Shown here: positions 34,050 through 46,709 of the stretch, in pieces
Numbering within the stretch: the stretch's first letter is position 1
Layout of the letters: each line of letters starts with the position of its first letter
Assembly: GCF_905475345.1 (NCBI RefSeq)
Contig: NC_066589.1
Span: 10,316,001 to 10,380,000 of the forward strand
Direction: 5' to 3'
Length of the DNA stretch: 64,000 nucleotides
From: Vespula vulgaris
Lineage: Eukaryota; Arthropoda; Insecta; Hymenoptera; Vespidae
Notes under the pieces: model-generated
Database searches by the model: none
What the model was told of the DNA's origin: nothing
The model's input: only the letters and a program-made list of their open reading frames with translations
Made by a program: the position numbers and the translations under genes

Positions 34050-37000
34050 ATGCAGGCCGGATTGATCTACAGGAAGCCGTCGACGATGATGACGTCGAGC
34101 CAGGGCACCGGTGCCTTCGACCGATCCGCAGCAGGGAAGGAGGACCCCGCTAACGATAAGAGGAAAAGCGCGGAACGAGACTCGAGAGAGACGATACACT
34201 CCGGTCATTTCATGGTTTCCGATTTCGAGGCGGAGGCGCAGGACGACGAGGACGAGCTCGCCGTTCCCGTTCCGGACGAGGAAAATGGGAAATTGGCGAT
34301 CATGACGCAGGTCGGCTTTTCCCTGAAAAAGTTCGTCGGCGGCGGTACCTTCGACGACAAACCGAACTCTCAACAGCTTAGCATCGAGACGTCCTTGAAC
34401 AAGCTCTTTCAATGCATGTCCTTGGCCTACAGGTGAGTCTTCTCGAGGTCCAAGGGACGATCCAAAGGTCCTCTCTTCGACGATCTCTCTTTCCCCTTAC
34501 GGGATTAGGGACACGTTGTTTCGTTTGAGCGTCGTGGGCTCGAATGCCGGCAACCGAACAAATGCTACCGAATCGTCGGCGGTCGGTCAACGAGAAACGA
34601 AGTTAATGAAAGCGAGGCCGTAAAACCGCCGGACACCGTAGCGTCGAAGGGTGCGGCCTTGCTTCTGCCTTTCTGCCAAACTCGGTCGGAAGGAAATCGA
34701 CCGTTACGGTTCTCGTTAAAGCGCGCACAAATTTATCAAATTTATCAAATTTATCGAATTTATCGAATTTATCGAATTTATCTTCGCGTTTGGTAAATAC
34801 CGCGTTATCAGATAAATGAAGTTTTTCCACTACGACGTTCGCTAGAGAGAGGGGGGGGGGAGAGAACAAGCCGCAAGAGTAATTGGGATTTTCGAGCGTC
34901 GTAATTCTCCAACGATATCGTCGGGAATCGTCGAGGAGAGCGGTCTCCGGAGTCGAGCGCGATAGAATCCGGCCCAAGTTTGTACGGATTAATCTTTCTT
35001 TCTTGCTTATCTAATCGCTCGAGTTAGCAGAAAAATCGAAATGACTAGGGTCCGATGCCAAGGTGAATCCAATCGAGATCTCGAGAAGTAGTCGCAGCCG
35101 TGCGAAGGGACGATTTTTCCCATTCTTCGCGCGTCTCTTTCCACTCCTCGCTTTCGATCGCTTTCGAGTTCGGGCCATCTCGAATTTGCCCGAGAACCTT
35201 GTCCAACGACTTCGACTTTCCGCAACGTTCGATGTTCGCACTTGGTTCACTGACTCGATCATTATTTTCAACGTCCTCTTACGCCTTACGTAAGCGATAA
35301 CCTCGTATTCGTACGAACGCGCGTTCTCCTATCGCACGATTTTTTTTACTCGTTTTTAGACGGTATCGTCATCTCGCAATCGATATCGATCGCGATCGAG
35401 CTACGTATTTTCCGCGGCAGGCTCTCGTAGCACTGCTCGAAATGGCGGTTCGATTCGAATAGCGGAAAGTTAACAAAGTCGCGTGACCCGCGATAAAGGG
35501 GTCTTCTCAAAGTACTTACGTAGGCGCGTACTTCTTTACGAAATATTCGAGTATCGTGATACGCGATATAGAAGTCATTTCGGGAGAGAGATCTAACGCA
35601 GCTCCTCCTCCTTATATTCCTTCCTCTTTCTGCGTCGATATAACATAATACCACTTGGACTAGAATACGTTTACGTAACGCGTTTGATAATCCATCCGCG
35701 CTCTCTCCTCGATCGTCACCCACGATTCTTTCTTACGTAACTTTTCGAGAACGTTGGTAAAAAGATGTCCTCCCGCGGGAGAACGCGCGATTTTCCCGTT
35801 TGCCTTTCTCGAGGCTCCCTTTTCTACTTCCTGCTCGTCCTTGGTCTCTTCGTTCCGCTATGGAACCGAACGCGCGCGACGCCGGGTGGACGATGGACGG
35901 ACGACGGAGAACGACGCTACCCCTTTTCGCACCGCTTCCTTCCGAACCATCGTGAAATGGTGAAATGCGTGCGAAGACGTAAATATAAGTTACGTGCGTA
36001 AACCGTAATCGAGGATAGACGCGCGATAGTCGCGTTGCTACGGTATCTCTCGCGGTCTCGATAGAACGAACGAGAGAAATGTATGCACGTGGATGGGCGG
36101 GGTCTCCGTTAAACTTTCCACCGCATAAAAAGCGATAAGCGCGACCGTTTCATCGATCGCTTTCCACTCCCATCGCGATTGGCACGCGTTGAAAAATGTA
36201 ATAAATAGAAAGAGTATGCCGTAGCCGTATGACATAAGGGCATTCGAATTTGTTCCAGACAGAAGCTGACGTCGCCCAAATGGAATCGCTTCAAAGGGAT
36301 CAGACTGAGGTGGAAGGATAAGATCAGGTTGAACAACGTCATCTGGAGATGCTGGCACATGCAGTGTGAGGAAATAATAACGAAGGAGAACCCGATCGTA
36401 CTCGAGAACGAATCCGCTTTGTATCCCTCCTTCTCTCGTTTGCTCCTAAAACCAAACCGCGATCGCTGAGAAGGAACGGTGCAAAGCTTTTTCGTAAAGC
36501 TATCGGTGTATATCAGTTTCGTCAACGGCTCGCCGCTCTCGTTTCGATATCTCCGCAACGCGCGCGCCTCGTCTCTCTCGACGATGAGTTACTTTCCTAC
36601 CTCTTTTTCGCCTCTTTCTCTTCGCACTCGCTCTTACCGCTTACTTCTTGCTTACGTCCGCTCGCTCGCTCGACTATTTCGCAAGAGGCTGCTTCGCCGC
36701 GCGTCTCCTCTTTGATCGATGGTCGAAACTTTAGATAATTTATTTCATTCCTCGTCGACCACGCTCCTCTTCCTTCCACTCGACGTCGAGCAGTTCTTCT
36801 TCTCCGTCCATCGATCGAAGGATCGGTCTTTTCGATTTCGAACGAGATTGAAATTTTATTTCGAACTTTTATTCCCCCTCGACGAGTCGAATATTTCCCA
36901 TCGATCGTCCACTTACGATCCTCGTGTACACGTGTATAGCCTTCGCGCGAGCCTCAAACGATCTTTAATCGACTCTTGGATCGACGAGAGAAAAACAAGT

Positions 37001-40000
37001 TTCGCTCAAAGTTTCTCGCTTCGTTCGTTCCGACGCTCGATCGCCGTTTCGCATAAATCTCCGATGTTCCGCTTTATCGCGATGATCGGGGATCGCGAGC
37101 GTGGAATCACGCGCCTCGCACTTGCTCTTCCTCTGTTCGCTCGCGCGCGTTAACGTCGATCGCGTTGGACGGTAAAGAAGGAACAAGGGGAGAAAAGGCT
37201 GAGAGTCGACGACAAGGTCGGAAAAAAAATCTTTTGTCCTCCTAATCTTGGGAGAACGTAGTGAGAGGGAGGGAGATATCATCTCCCCCATAATCGTGCA
37301 AAAAATGCGTCGACGTAAAGCAACGGCAAGCGAACAAAACTCGCGTCTCGACGCGAGAGCGAATTCGTGTTAAAGGCCGCTTGGAAGAACCACCGTCGCT
37401 CTCCTCCTTCTTGATAGGAGGAGAGGAGGCAAGTCCTCGGATCTTCGCACTGTTCTCTTCGCGTTACGATCGCGTACTCCGCAGACTTTTTTGCTTCGAG
37501 GCACGAAGCTTGACTTTGACTTAAACGTTGAGAAACCTTTCCTCGTGTCCCTACAGTTATACTGAAACAAAACACGTTGGTGTGCCAGTTTGCGTCGCCC
37601 CTCGACGTCGACACTCATAATAAGCCGGAGGTAAGAATAACTGAATTCTCTCGAATTTCTTCTTTTCGATCATCCTTATTCGTGCGTACGTTTCTTCCTT
37701 CTCCTCTTGATTTCGTCTCTTCTTGTAATTTTTCTCGTCAGGCGGTCGTCTTGGAAGGCAAATACTGGAAACGAAAACTTGCTGCGGTTACCGCGGAATA
37801 CAAGAAATGGCGCATGTTCTACAGAAACAAAATTCTTGGTTGGACGAACAAGGATGGTACCGAGGTGGTACGTCGTTTCTTCGCAAAACCTTTCGCAAAT
37901 CGCAACCTCGAGGAACGTAAAAGTTTCTCTAAAGGAGCGGATCTTTTACAGATGGAATCGATGGACACCCTAGATTGGAGCAATGGCATGGAAACGTCGG
38001 AAAATTTTGGCACGAGTACGGCGAACGCGTATGGGGGCACAGGTGGTACTCACAGCGGAGAGAGTATGATGGTTGACGAAGACTATATGGAGCTTATGAC
38101 GGATACTCTGTTCTCCACGATTAGTTCGAATCAACCTATATACTTTCCGGATCCCAGAGAAATCGGTACTTGTCGTCGCTGTCGCTCGTTAACTCTTTCA
38201 AAAGTTAACTTGATCTTTTATTATTTTTCTTTTTTCTCTTTTCTTGTTTCTTTTTTCTTTTTTTTTTTTTTTTTTTTTCCTCCATACATATCCACCTCTC
38301 CCCATGTTCGTGTTTTCATTCTTTTCTCTTCCCCTTCAACTTGATAAGTACAAACAAGAATGCGATAGAAAAGAAAATACCAAAAACGCTCGTTGTTCGT
38401 ACAGCGCGCGGAGCGAGCCTGGCAGATTTCATTCAACCAAGCTTGGGACCGCTCCAACCTAATCTAGACGATTTTATGGACACCCTCGAGCCTTTGCAAG
38501 GTAACGGACCTTTCGTTTCGATCTTGTCGCGTTGCGAGTAAGTCGTATCGTCGTTTTATCGCACGCGGGCCAAAGTATCCTAATCGGTGGGTCGAATTTA
38601 TAGAATTCTTAAACTCCAAGTTACCGCCCGTACCGGAAGAGGAGGACATGTTTCGGGGCGGTAGCTTGAACGCCAGTTATCCCGATATCGATCTGATGAC
38701 GCCGATCAATCAGATGAACGAACTAAACGAGGAGGCAACGTCGAAGGACGAACGATCGTCGACGGTCTTGCCCGAGGAACCGGGAAACGGCATGCAGAAT
38801 CTTCATTATACCGGAAAGATATATAACCAGTCCGAAGCGGAGTCTAGCAGCGTTTACAGGAATGACATGTAACGCATTCCCCCTATATTTCTATTTTCAT
38901 CATTTTTCGGTTTTAAACGACGCGCGGACGCCGCGCAGCGGTTTACGAAAAATTATTCTTTTCTCGAACATAGGGACGTAGAGATGAATTACAGGGATGC
39001 CGTGGAAGAGAATTTTGAGAGGTCGACGGCGACGAGGACGACGAGGACGGCGACGACGACGACGACGACGTCGACGACGACTACGACGACTGCGACGACG
39101 ACTACGACCACGACGACGACTACGACGAGTAATGGTCAGTCCACGCGAGAAAAGATCCGACAAGAGAATCGTCGATCCGGTAGAATGAGTCGCGTGATAC
39201 AACAGACGCACCAACAGCAACACGGTCAAGCGTACCGGCAGGCCGTTCAGGCAGTGCAGGCCGTGCAAAGCGTGCAAACGGTTCAACGAAATTCGGTCTA
39301 CGAGCAGCCGAGCCAGCAACAATCGTACGCCATGGAAGTACAAGCGGCGGTGCAATTGGCTCCCGTCGACAATCAAATACAAGTCGCGACGTTGAACGAT
39401 CAGTCCGTTGTTAACGCGACACGGATCTCCTCGATGGCCGAGGTTCAAAATTTGGTAACGGCCCAGCAAAACTTTGCGCAAAGTAATAACGCGGCGTTGC
39501 CCGGCGCTCAACAGCGGTCCATGAGATCGTTACCACCGACCCCTCCGATGTCTTCGAAGCCTTATAAGATCGTCCAACCGCAACCGAACGCTTGTTACAA
39601 GCTGTCAAACATCGGCCAAAACTTCAATACTCAGCAACAATGTAAATTCGCCGGCAATAATTTCAAGGTACGTAAGCGCTCACGGTTTTACTACGTAACC
39701 GTTAATCGCCTATACGATACAATATTGACGTCAACGAGATCACGCCCGATTTATTTTCTGACCGACAGACGCATCCCGCGCAACAAGTCGTGTCGGTTCC
39801 GACGCAACAACCAACGCAATCGCCTATACTGTTACAGTGCAGATCTTCCGGATTGGATCTTACTTTGCAACCGACGAAATTAGTAGCACAATCAATCCCA
39901 ACTACGTCGGAGAAGGAAGTTTTTGCGGTGCCTAAGGTTCGTTCCGATTTCTATATACCGTCGTACGTGTACCGTCGTACGTGTCACGATAAGAAACGTA

Positions 40001-41794
40001 ACGTTCCTTATTCGAAACCCGATCTATTTTCAGTACCAAATGAAGGCACGAAACAGATCGAGAAGCAGTTCTTCCTTGATACCGCCGAGGATGAACCAAT
40101 TGCCCTTGGCCTCGGCAGTAAGCGACCCCGCTCTAAATTTAAACAACAATGTCCTGCTCGCGCACCTCCTTACGAACAGTACGTAACAAGGCTTAAATGC
40201 CGTCGATTCCGTCGATTCCGTCGCGCCTCCCGCGAATTCGCTCTCTTTGCAAATTGTTCTCTTTCCCCGTTTAGATACGTCCGGTATATGTACGATGAAC
40301 GCTCCGATGAACGCTCCGATGAACGCTCCGATGAACGCTCCGACCGACAAAATAATACCAACGACGAATCAATCTAATACGGTGAAACATATATTACCCA
40401 TCTTACCGCCGACGGCTTCGGCCACCCAAGTAACGACTGCCCATCACATTGCGACGCCAGTCACGGTCCAAGCTATACAGACTTCCTCCATACAGGCGTC
40501 GCAGCATCAACAACAGGTACGTCCTTCGGAGAGCGAGGGCGAGAGAGAATAGTTCTCCGGCAAAATCGATCCAACGTTTTCTCTTCTTAGGGGATACAAT
40601 CGAGTTGCGGTCAACAGATTCTCTTGAACGCGAACAATCAAACTCATCCACCCCAGAATAGTCCTGGCTCGCCCAAGGATCATTCCAACGCGCCTAGTCC
40701 TCAAGCCTTGAGTCTGAGTCCTCTTCACAGTCCGATGAGTATCGGTAGTCCTCTGTCGCCAACGCGAAATTACGTTAAAGGAGAATCGGAACGTGGACAG
40801 TACAAGGAACAGAGAAGGGTTGGCCATATCCATGCGGAACAAAAGCGCAGATACAATATTAAGAATGGCTTCGACATGCTTCACAGTTTAATACCGCAGC
40901 TCAATCAGAATCCCAACGCAAAACTGAGTAAAGCTGCCATGCTGCAAAAAGGAGCGGATTATATCAAACAATTGAGGGCGGAGAGGAATCAGCTTAAAGA
41001 GGAGATGGACAGTTTGAGACATCAGATCGAGTGCCTTAATACTTCTATTAGGTAAAACCAACGTCAACTATATTTTCTTCGATATAATACCGTAAAAGAA
41101 ATCCCATTGATCGTACGAAGTAAATAAATTTACGTATCTGGGATATGCGCGCGTACGTAACGCTTTGCCGATAAATCCTACCGATTTTGTTTTCTCATCT
41201 TTTTTTTTTTTTTTCTTTTTTTTTATTTTAATCGCTCTCTTAGCAATTGTCAATCTATGCTTCCTGCGACGGGTGCCCCAGTCTCGAGACACAGAACTAA
41301 TAAGATGAAGGAGATGTTCGACGAATACGTGCGTACTCGTACTCGAGAGAATTGGAAATTTTGGATCGTATCCTTGAAAGATTTTCCGACAAATAATTCT
41401 TCGAAAACGAATCGTCGAAAGTATTTTTCTTAACGGACTTTTACAGTTTAGCATTTTGCTTGAACCTTTAATGCTCTCCTTCAATACTTCGGTATCAACG
41501 GCGAGCATCGAGGACCTCTACAGAAGTACAATATTATGGGTCGAGCAGCATTGCTCGCTCGTCGATCTCAGGCCAGGTTTGTAGTAAAGCGCCTCTTAAA
41601 TGCGCTCCAAATCCATTAACTTTGCGTTTACGTTTACATCACATTTACATCGTGCCTATCTATCTTTCGCAGCCGTTCTCAACTCCCTGAAGTATCTGTG
41701 CACCGCCACTGATATTTTGGCGGATCCTGGTCGCCTACCCGAGGAAGCACTCGCGGCAGTTAATCGAACGGAACGACGGCGATCCATACAGTGA
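34050..41794 (+). CDS. Mondo: Mondo (MondoA/ChREBP-type) bHLH-zip sugar-responsive transcription factor (15 exons, 1116 aa)
   Basis: Mondo pairs with Mlx (Bigmax in flies) on carbohydrate-response elements and senses glucose-6-phosphate. Exons: 34050-34432, 36259-36365, 37557-37630, 37742-37867, 37952-38165, 38405-38500, 38604-38868, 38974-39667, 39769-39936, 40034-40178, 40275-40516, 40591-41051, 41244-41367, 41447-41576, 41673-41794; all phases agree. The N-terminus has MCR1 (IHSGHFMVSDFE, about 49-60), an NES-like SLNKLFQCMSLAY, and the region WNRFKGIRLRWKDKIRLNN. AVVLEGKYWKRKL and LQPNLDDFMDTLEP follow. A Gln/Thr-rich middle leads to the bHLH (GHIHAEQKRRYNIKNGFDML, from about 912) and zipper, then the C-terminal domain (EYVRTRTRENWKFWI). 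The His-Glu-Arg DNA contacts are intact. Length is close to that of fly Mondo. Confidence 0.95.
34433..36258. other. Mondo intron 1
   Basis: Apart from the 9-bp repeat I see no conserved coding block. The open frames here are short and compositional. Confidence 0.6.
34729..34782 (+). repeat. Six-copy 9-bp tandem repeat AAATTTATC/GAATTTATC
   Basis: Three perfect AAATTTATC units are followed by three perfect GAATTTATC units, in Mondo intron 1. The block change from A to G suggests two rounds of local expansion. Confidence 0.95.
36366..37556. other. Mondo intron 2
   Basis: CpG-rich unique sequence with pyrimidine-rich stretches; nothing protein-like was recognised. Confidence 0.6.
39022..39132 (+). 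repeat. Mondo: ACG/ACT trinucleotide repeat coding poly-Thr in Mondo exon 8
   Basis: About 35 mostly Thr codons (ACG, ACT, ACC with a few Ala, Arg, Ser) inside the coding frame. It reads as an expanded codon repeat within the disordered middle of Mondo. The opposite strand is an open Arg-rich frame only because of the repeat. Confidence 0.9.
40294..40341 (+). repeat. Mondo: In-frame 12-bp tandem repeat (MNAP x4) in Mondo exon 11
   Basis: Four near-identical ATGAACGCTCCG units encode MNAPMNAPMNAPMNAP. The unit is a multiple of three, so copy number can change without breaking the frame. Confidence 0.92.
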
Positions 41795-44643
41795 CGATCG
41801 AGTTTAAACTGCAGATCTCTTGGAAAAGCAAGCGCGCGAAATAGCTTGAGACGCGTAGCCACGTAAAAATCGAAAGTTGCCTTACCCAGTAAGGCTTAGC
41901 GCCCTTGATTCGTGAAGAACGATCAAAAGGATGCTCGTATATTTTTGGAAAAAAAAAAAAGCTTTTCAAGCGCAATCCCTACATTCAGGATTTTTCATAA
42001 AATCCATATCGCAAAAAGATGTATCATTCGATATTATCGATCGATCGTGAAAAAGAACGTACTCGTACGAACGAGTAAAACCATTCGCACATTTCCCAAT
42101 TTTTCTCATTACGCGGGATTTGATCTTAAAGGATTTTAGCAAAACGTGCCAAGTACGTGAAAACGGATTCGCTCGATAGATGTCAAATTACAAAATGTGC
42201 AAGGTTCCTTCCCGCGCAACTCCGCTTATTGACGCCATATAATTTTTTTTGCACCAAATTATCATACCATGCAGATATTTTAGACGCGAACAACGACACT
42301 GGCATCCACCAGTAATCATTTAAACTCGATCAATTCTGTGATATCGTTGATAACGTACTAATCTAATTACACTGTAAATTCTTAATAACGTCTCTTAAAT
42401 GTAACGTACATTTGTATGATCACGCGCAATGGTCGATCGAATGCCACTACCACCACCGCCAGTTTTCATTCGATACGATCGATTTAAACATCGGAGCGTT
42501 CAATAAAAATAAGTTCGTTTTTGAGCCAAGCAAATTATGATACTCTTCGAAGGGGCTACGTTGATTCTATCAAAGTTGTTTTGTAATAATAATAATAAAG
42601 AAAAGTTTTTATATAATTATCAACAAACGTACCATAAAAGTCGCGAGAGATGTTAGACGATATACGGATCTTGTGTTACGGTCTGTATACATTTTTTTTT
42701 CTTCTCTCTTAATCGTTCAGTCATAAACGCATACGATTCCAAATGCAATCTCGCTCATAACCTTCGTCTTGCCTTGAGACATGGTCGTACGTGGATGATA
42801 TACCCCGAAACGATACAATTTTTGGTACAACCCCGGTACATACAATTCTTGAAAAGATGATACGGCCTGTTATATCGTCATATGGTTACTTGTTTTGTTA
42901 CAAAGTTATCTAGATGTTACGGCAAAATAGAAACGTTCGAATTTATTTGCAACGAATCTTGCAAACAAAAAAATTATAATAACCCAGAGAAATGAAGTTA
43001 AATACGAGTGTCACGCAATACGTACTTCGATATTTATCATTTTAAAGGCATTTCGAGTGCACCCTGTTGCATCGTTGAGAATTCATTTAAGCGTGTAGCC
43101 GATTTTTTATTATGTCGTACTAACTTAAAAAGAAAGAAAAACGAACGAAAAAGGAGAAAACAAAATTCGTTTCGACGTACTTTTGTATTAATCAAAGTGA
43201 CGAGGAAACATTCGCAGCCTTCGATGTTCGATACAAAGGAACGATTTAATTATAGACGTAGCTATGCCAAATAATTATTTACTTACATATATCATATTAT
43301 CTAAGGCCTTCAAACAGAATGCGTAAGTTTCATATATCGTTATTCTAACACGTTTTTAATCGTTTCCATAAATAGGTGCCATATATTAATGTTATTACAA
43401 GAGACTGGTGGTATTAAAGTAACACGTAACATTCAGTCGACAGGCTTTAAACGCGAAGCTTTCGCCATATTAGGAGAAGAGTTAGAAATCGAGTTATGCC
43501 TCTGACCGTGTGCCTCCATAAATTTTATCAAACATCGATATTATCGATGTCCGTGTTATATTAGATCTTCACTTTGCGACCCATCTACTGCTCGTAAAAG
43601 GAGAAAAACAAAAAATCATATACATACCTATATGTATATACATATATTTTATAGAGCCTACAAATATAACGTTTAATGTGTAACCTTACGTCTCAGAAAT
43701 GTACAAATCACTTATAAATTTCAATTATTAGAGTATAGCTGCCTGGTTATTCTGCATATTAGAGTTTCCTCATTTTTACGATTACACGAAATTTTCAAAA
43801 TTGTGTGTATCCGTGTATGTACGTATAATACCATGTACGCGCAGAGAAGCGTGCGAGCGGGGAGGTAAACCATTTGTGGGACGATCCTTATTCGTGCGTA
43901 TGTACATATGTATATACATAAGGGAAAGATGTACCGATCATACAAAAATAATAAACTTTCTTCCAATATATTTACTTTTCAGGACTCGTCGTTGTACACT
44001 GTATACATATTTTATTTGTTTGAATTATTAAACCTCTATTGTAAAATTATTGTTACTTTTATAAGCTATACGATGTACGAACGTTTCTTCTTTTTCTTTT
44101 TACTCAAACTCATGACGCGTTTATACGCGTATTTACAAGTGGCACGTGAGAAGAGCGAGACGGCAAAGGAATGTTTATTTTGTACATACAATATCCATCG
44201 TACTCGCGTGAAAATTATACTATACTGTTATTGATATAACAAATGTTTAATCTTGATAAAAAAAAAATGACGATAAAATGGGATAACGATTGTACCTTGT
44301 ATATTCCTAATTTGTTACAATTATTCACGTTAGAAAATAAATACCGTTGACGGCACTTTTATTTGCTCGAACGTATTCGCTTACGATTAACAGGATAATG
44401 TTGTATCCTCTCTCCTGGCTTTATTTTTTCAACTAAATAATAAGATTAGAATCGCTGCATCTCCCTTTCCAAGAAAATGATAGAATTTATACTATATCTC
44501 TGCAAAAAGATACTCGCATAGCGTGTCAAAGGTTAATCCAAAAACTAAAAATTATATGCACGAATTATAATAAATTAAATTTAACAATGAGGCCATTTAA
44601 ATATCCGAAAATATTCGCAAAGTTATCGCTCTTTGCAGGGATA
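41795..44643. other. Mondo 3' UTR and the tail-to-tail spacer with RPAIN
   Basis: Holds AATAAA at 42502-42507 for Mondo. Base composition shifts here from CpG-rich to AT-rich. No coding gene was recognised. For RPAIN on the - strand a TTTATT (AATAAA in RNA) lies near 44420. Confidence 0.55.
42502..42507 (+). terminator. Probable Mondo polyadenylation signal
   Basis: AATAAA about 710 nt after the Mondo stop, followed by T-rich and GT-containing sequence. Confidence 0.45.
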
Positions 44644-45507
44644 TTATATAACGCACGTTAAAAACGAACATTCTTCGCATGTCATATACAGAACAGAACT
44701 GTTGTTCTCGCTGACCGTCGTAAAACCAGGTACAGCGGTGCATCGTTGGGAATGATTATTGACGCTATTATCAATTAAATTTCCAAGAGTTTGAATATCG
44801 TTACAATTCGTCGGCCAAAATCCGCAAACTTTGCAATATACGGACTCTGATATTTCTACCATGGTGTCCGTTTGACATACAGGGCAAATTACTATTTTCC
44901 TATCGTCGTAAACAAGCGATTCTATCCATTCAATTTCATCCTGCAGCATACGCTCGTATTCTTCGCATATCCAGTTCTCTGTGGTTAATAAGAAAGATGT
45001 TACTCCCTCGTATCGTTATATACGTATTATATCAGATTTACCAACAATAGATTTATACCTTCTTCCTCGTTCGTCCCTCCGTCCAATTGAAAACTTTCTT
45101 CCGACTGTTCGTTATAAATGATAGATCGTTATTCGATAGGATAGCGCCAATTAGTTTTTGATAGATTGTTCATTTTTTTACCTTATATATTTTTTTACCT
45201 TTTCAGATATATCTCCCAGACCGAGTCTTCTCGCATTAAATATTTCTTTTCTTCTTTCTTTCATTCGTCGACGACATCTCTGTACGAAAATATTATTAAA
45301 CAGTTTAGGTCAAAGTTTTCTTTGGCGTTTCGTTGCTATCGATCAAAATTAATTGATATTTATCAAACGTTGTAACATTCGTCGATGTCATTTTCTAACC
45401 TGTCTAAGAACTTCCTGCAGTTGCGGTGACTTATTTTTTATCTTACTTATAACATCTTTAATCTTTAATTTTGCGATTAACAATGGACTCAAACCCGTAT
45501 TCTCCAT
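44644..45507 (-). CDS. RPAIN: RPA-interacting protein (RPAIN/RIP), 4 exons, 189 aa
   Basis: RPAIN-type proteins carry replication protein A into the nucleus. Coding exons in transcript order: 45507-45400, 45279-45199, 45104-45059, 44978-44644; all junctions are in phase. The N-terminus (EVLRQRCRRRMKERRKEIFN) matches the basic RCxxRxxxxR helix of the family. The C-terminus is the family's Cys-rich zinc-binding domain: ICPVCQTD, VYCKVCGF, an NNHSQRC segment and MTCEECSF. This gives CxxC, CxxC, H..C and CxxC pairs. Length fits the family (about 190-220 aa). The start is the ATG at 45507, preceded by AT-rich sequence. It lies head to head with the AKTIP-like gene. Confidence 0.88.
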
Positions 45508-46382
45508 AACTTTTAATCACGACTTATGTCGTTAAGACTATATCAATTTATATTAATTAAACGCACGCCACACGTATGTACAAGTTCGCAGTAGACGCCG
45601 AAGTAAGAACGTTGTATAACGTTGAAAAAGTGCAATGGAAGCGTTGATTCAATTTTTATATCGGCACTGCAATAAACATCGTCGACGATAAAGTGCTGTT
45701 AACGTTAGATCATTGGTTTTGTAATTACATTTAAATATTACGACATACGTTACGATACAGTGAAACGAAATATCGAAAAACGCGAAACGTTGTCCCAAAA
45801 AGGACTATGAATAACAAAACAATAACGAATGGTAAAGTAGCGCGCGAATCGCGATCGACACTCCCTCTAGTTTAGCTACTTGCGTATACCTTATCGATAT
45901 GCGCATGTATACAACTAGCAATTTCATGTGCCCGAATTTTTTCTTCCCCTTCGATGGTTTATGCTCCAATTTATTGATTGTTAACAATTAATCCCATTTA
46001 AATAATTTATAATGATCCAAATTATAAAATCAAGGACGACCGAAGCGCACACTGTCGTGTTGAAATTTTATATATGTGTGTGTACGTAGGTAGATGATAA
46101 ATACATGTATTAACGCGAATTTGGGTCTACAAAAACAGCGACCACCGCGCGACGAGACACGAGCAATCTATATTATTTGCATTTCAATAAAATCTCATTT
46201 GTCTTTAATCGCGAACAAAGTATTATGGAGTCAATGACTGTTACGTTTAAAAACTTTCATCGATATTTCTATCGGAAATATAAAATAAATGGTTGACGAT
46301 GCCTCGAAATTAACTCGTCAAATCAACATCCTCGTATCTTTTGTAAACGATTAAAATTGAAAGTTTTTCTTTTCTGTTTTTT

Positions 46383-46418
<36 letters not shown>

Positions 46419-46709
46419 GCGATCAATATTACCGACATAGCACGATATCGAACGTTGATATTAAGAACGTAGGAATCTGCCGGAGAGCTCAATATATCGT
46501 GACCTCTAATATCTTAGGAGATATCTGTAAGATCGACGATCCCTGTTCCTGTATGAGTATGATTCGCATTTCGCAGTTGCGTATACGAATATGGAGCCGT
46601 CCAGTGAAATCTAAGAGAGAGAATTTATTTTGACGTTAATTTTACGTTAATTAAAATGGTAAATGATATCAAAGAATAAAATTGTAAACCCACTCGCAAA
46701 CGATCCGTC
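45508..46709. promoter_or_regulatory. Shared intergenic region between divergent RPAIN and AKTIP-like genes
   Basis: About 1.2 kb separates the two divergent start codons. It carries a perfect TATCGATA at 45892-45899 and a CT repeat at 46388-46416. A bidirectional promoter is plausible. No coding exon was recognised other than the short AKTIP start exon at its right end. Confidence 0.5.
45892..45899. promoter_or_regulatory. TATCGATA (DRE/BEAF-type) promoter motif
   Basis: A perfect palindromic TATCGATA lies 385 bp upstream of the RPAIN ATG in the divergent spacer. In insects this element is typical of housekeeping promoters and binds DREF and BEAF-32. Confidence 0.5.

Noticed and set aside
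34729..34782. Short regularly spaced repeats as a CRISPR array
   Set aside because: The units abut with no spacers, and the context is an insect intron.
38900..39511. A 203-codon Arg-rich open frame on the - strand
   Set aside because: It is the reverse of Mondo exon 8. The Arg run is the complement of the ACG repeat.
44644..44949. The short - strand frame as a stand-alone zinc-finger gene
   Set aside because: It extends upstream in phase through three more exons to a clear RPAIN N-terminus, so it is only the last exon.
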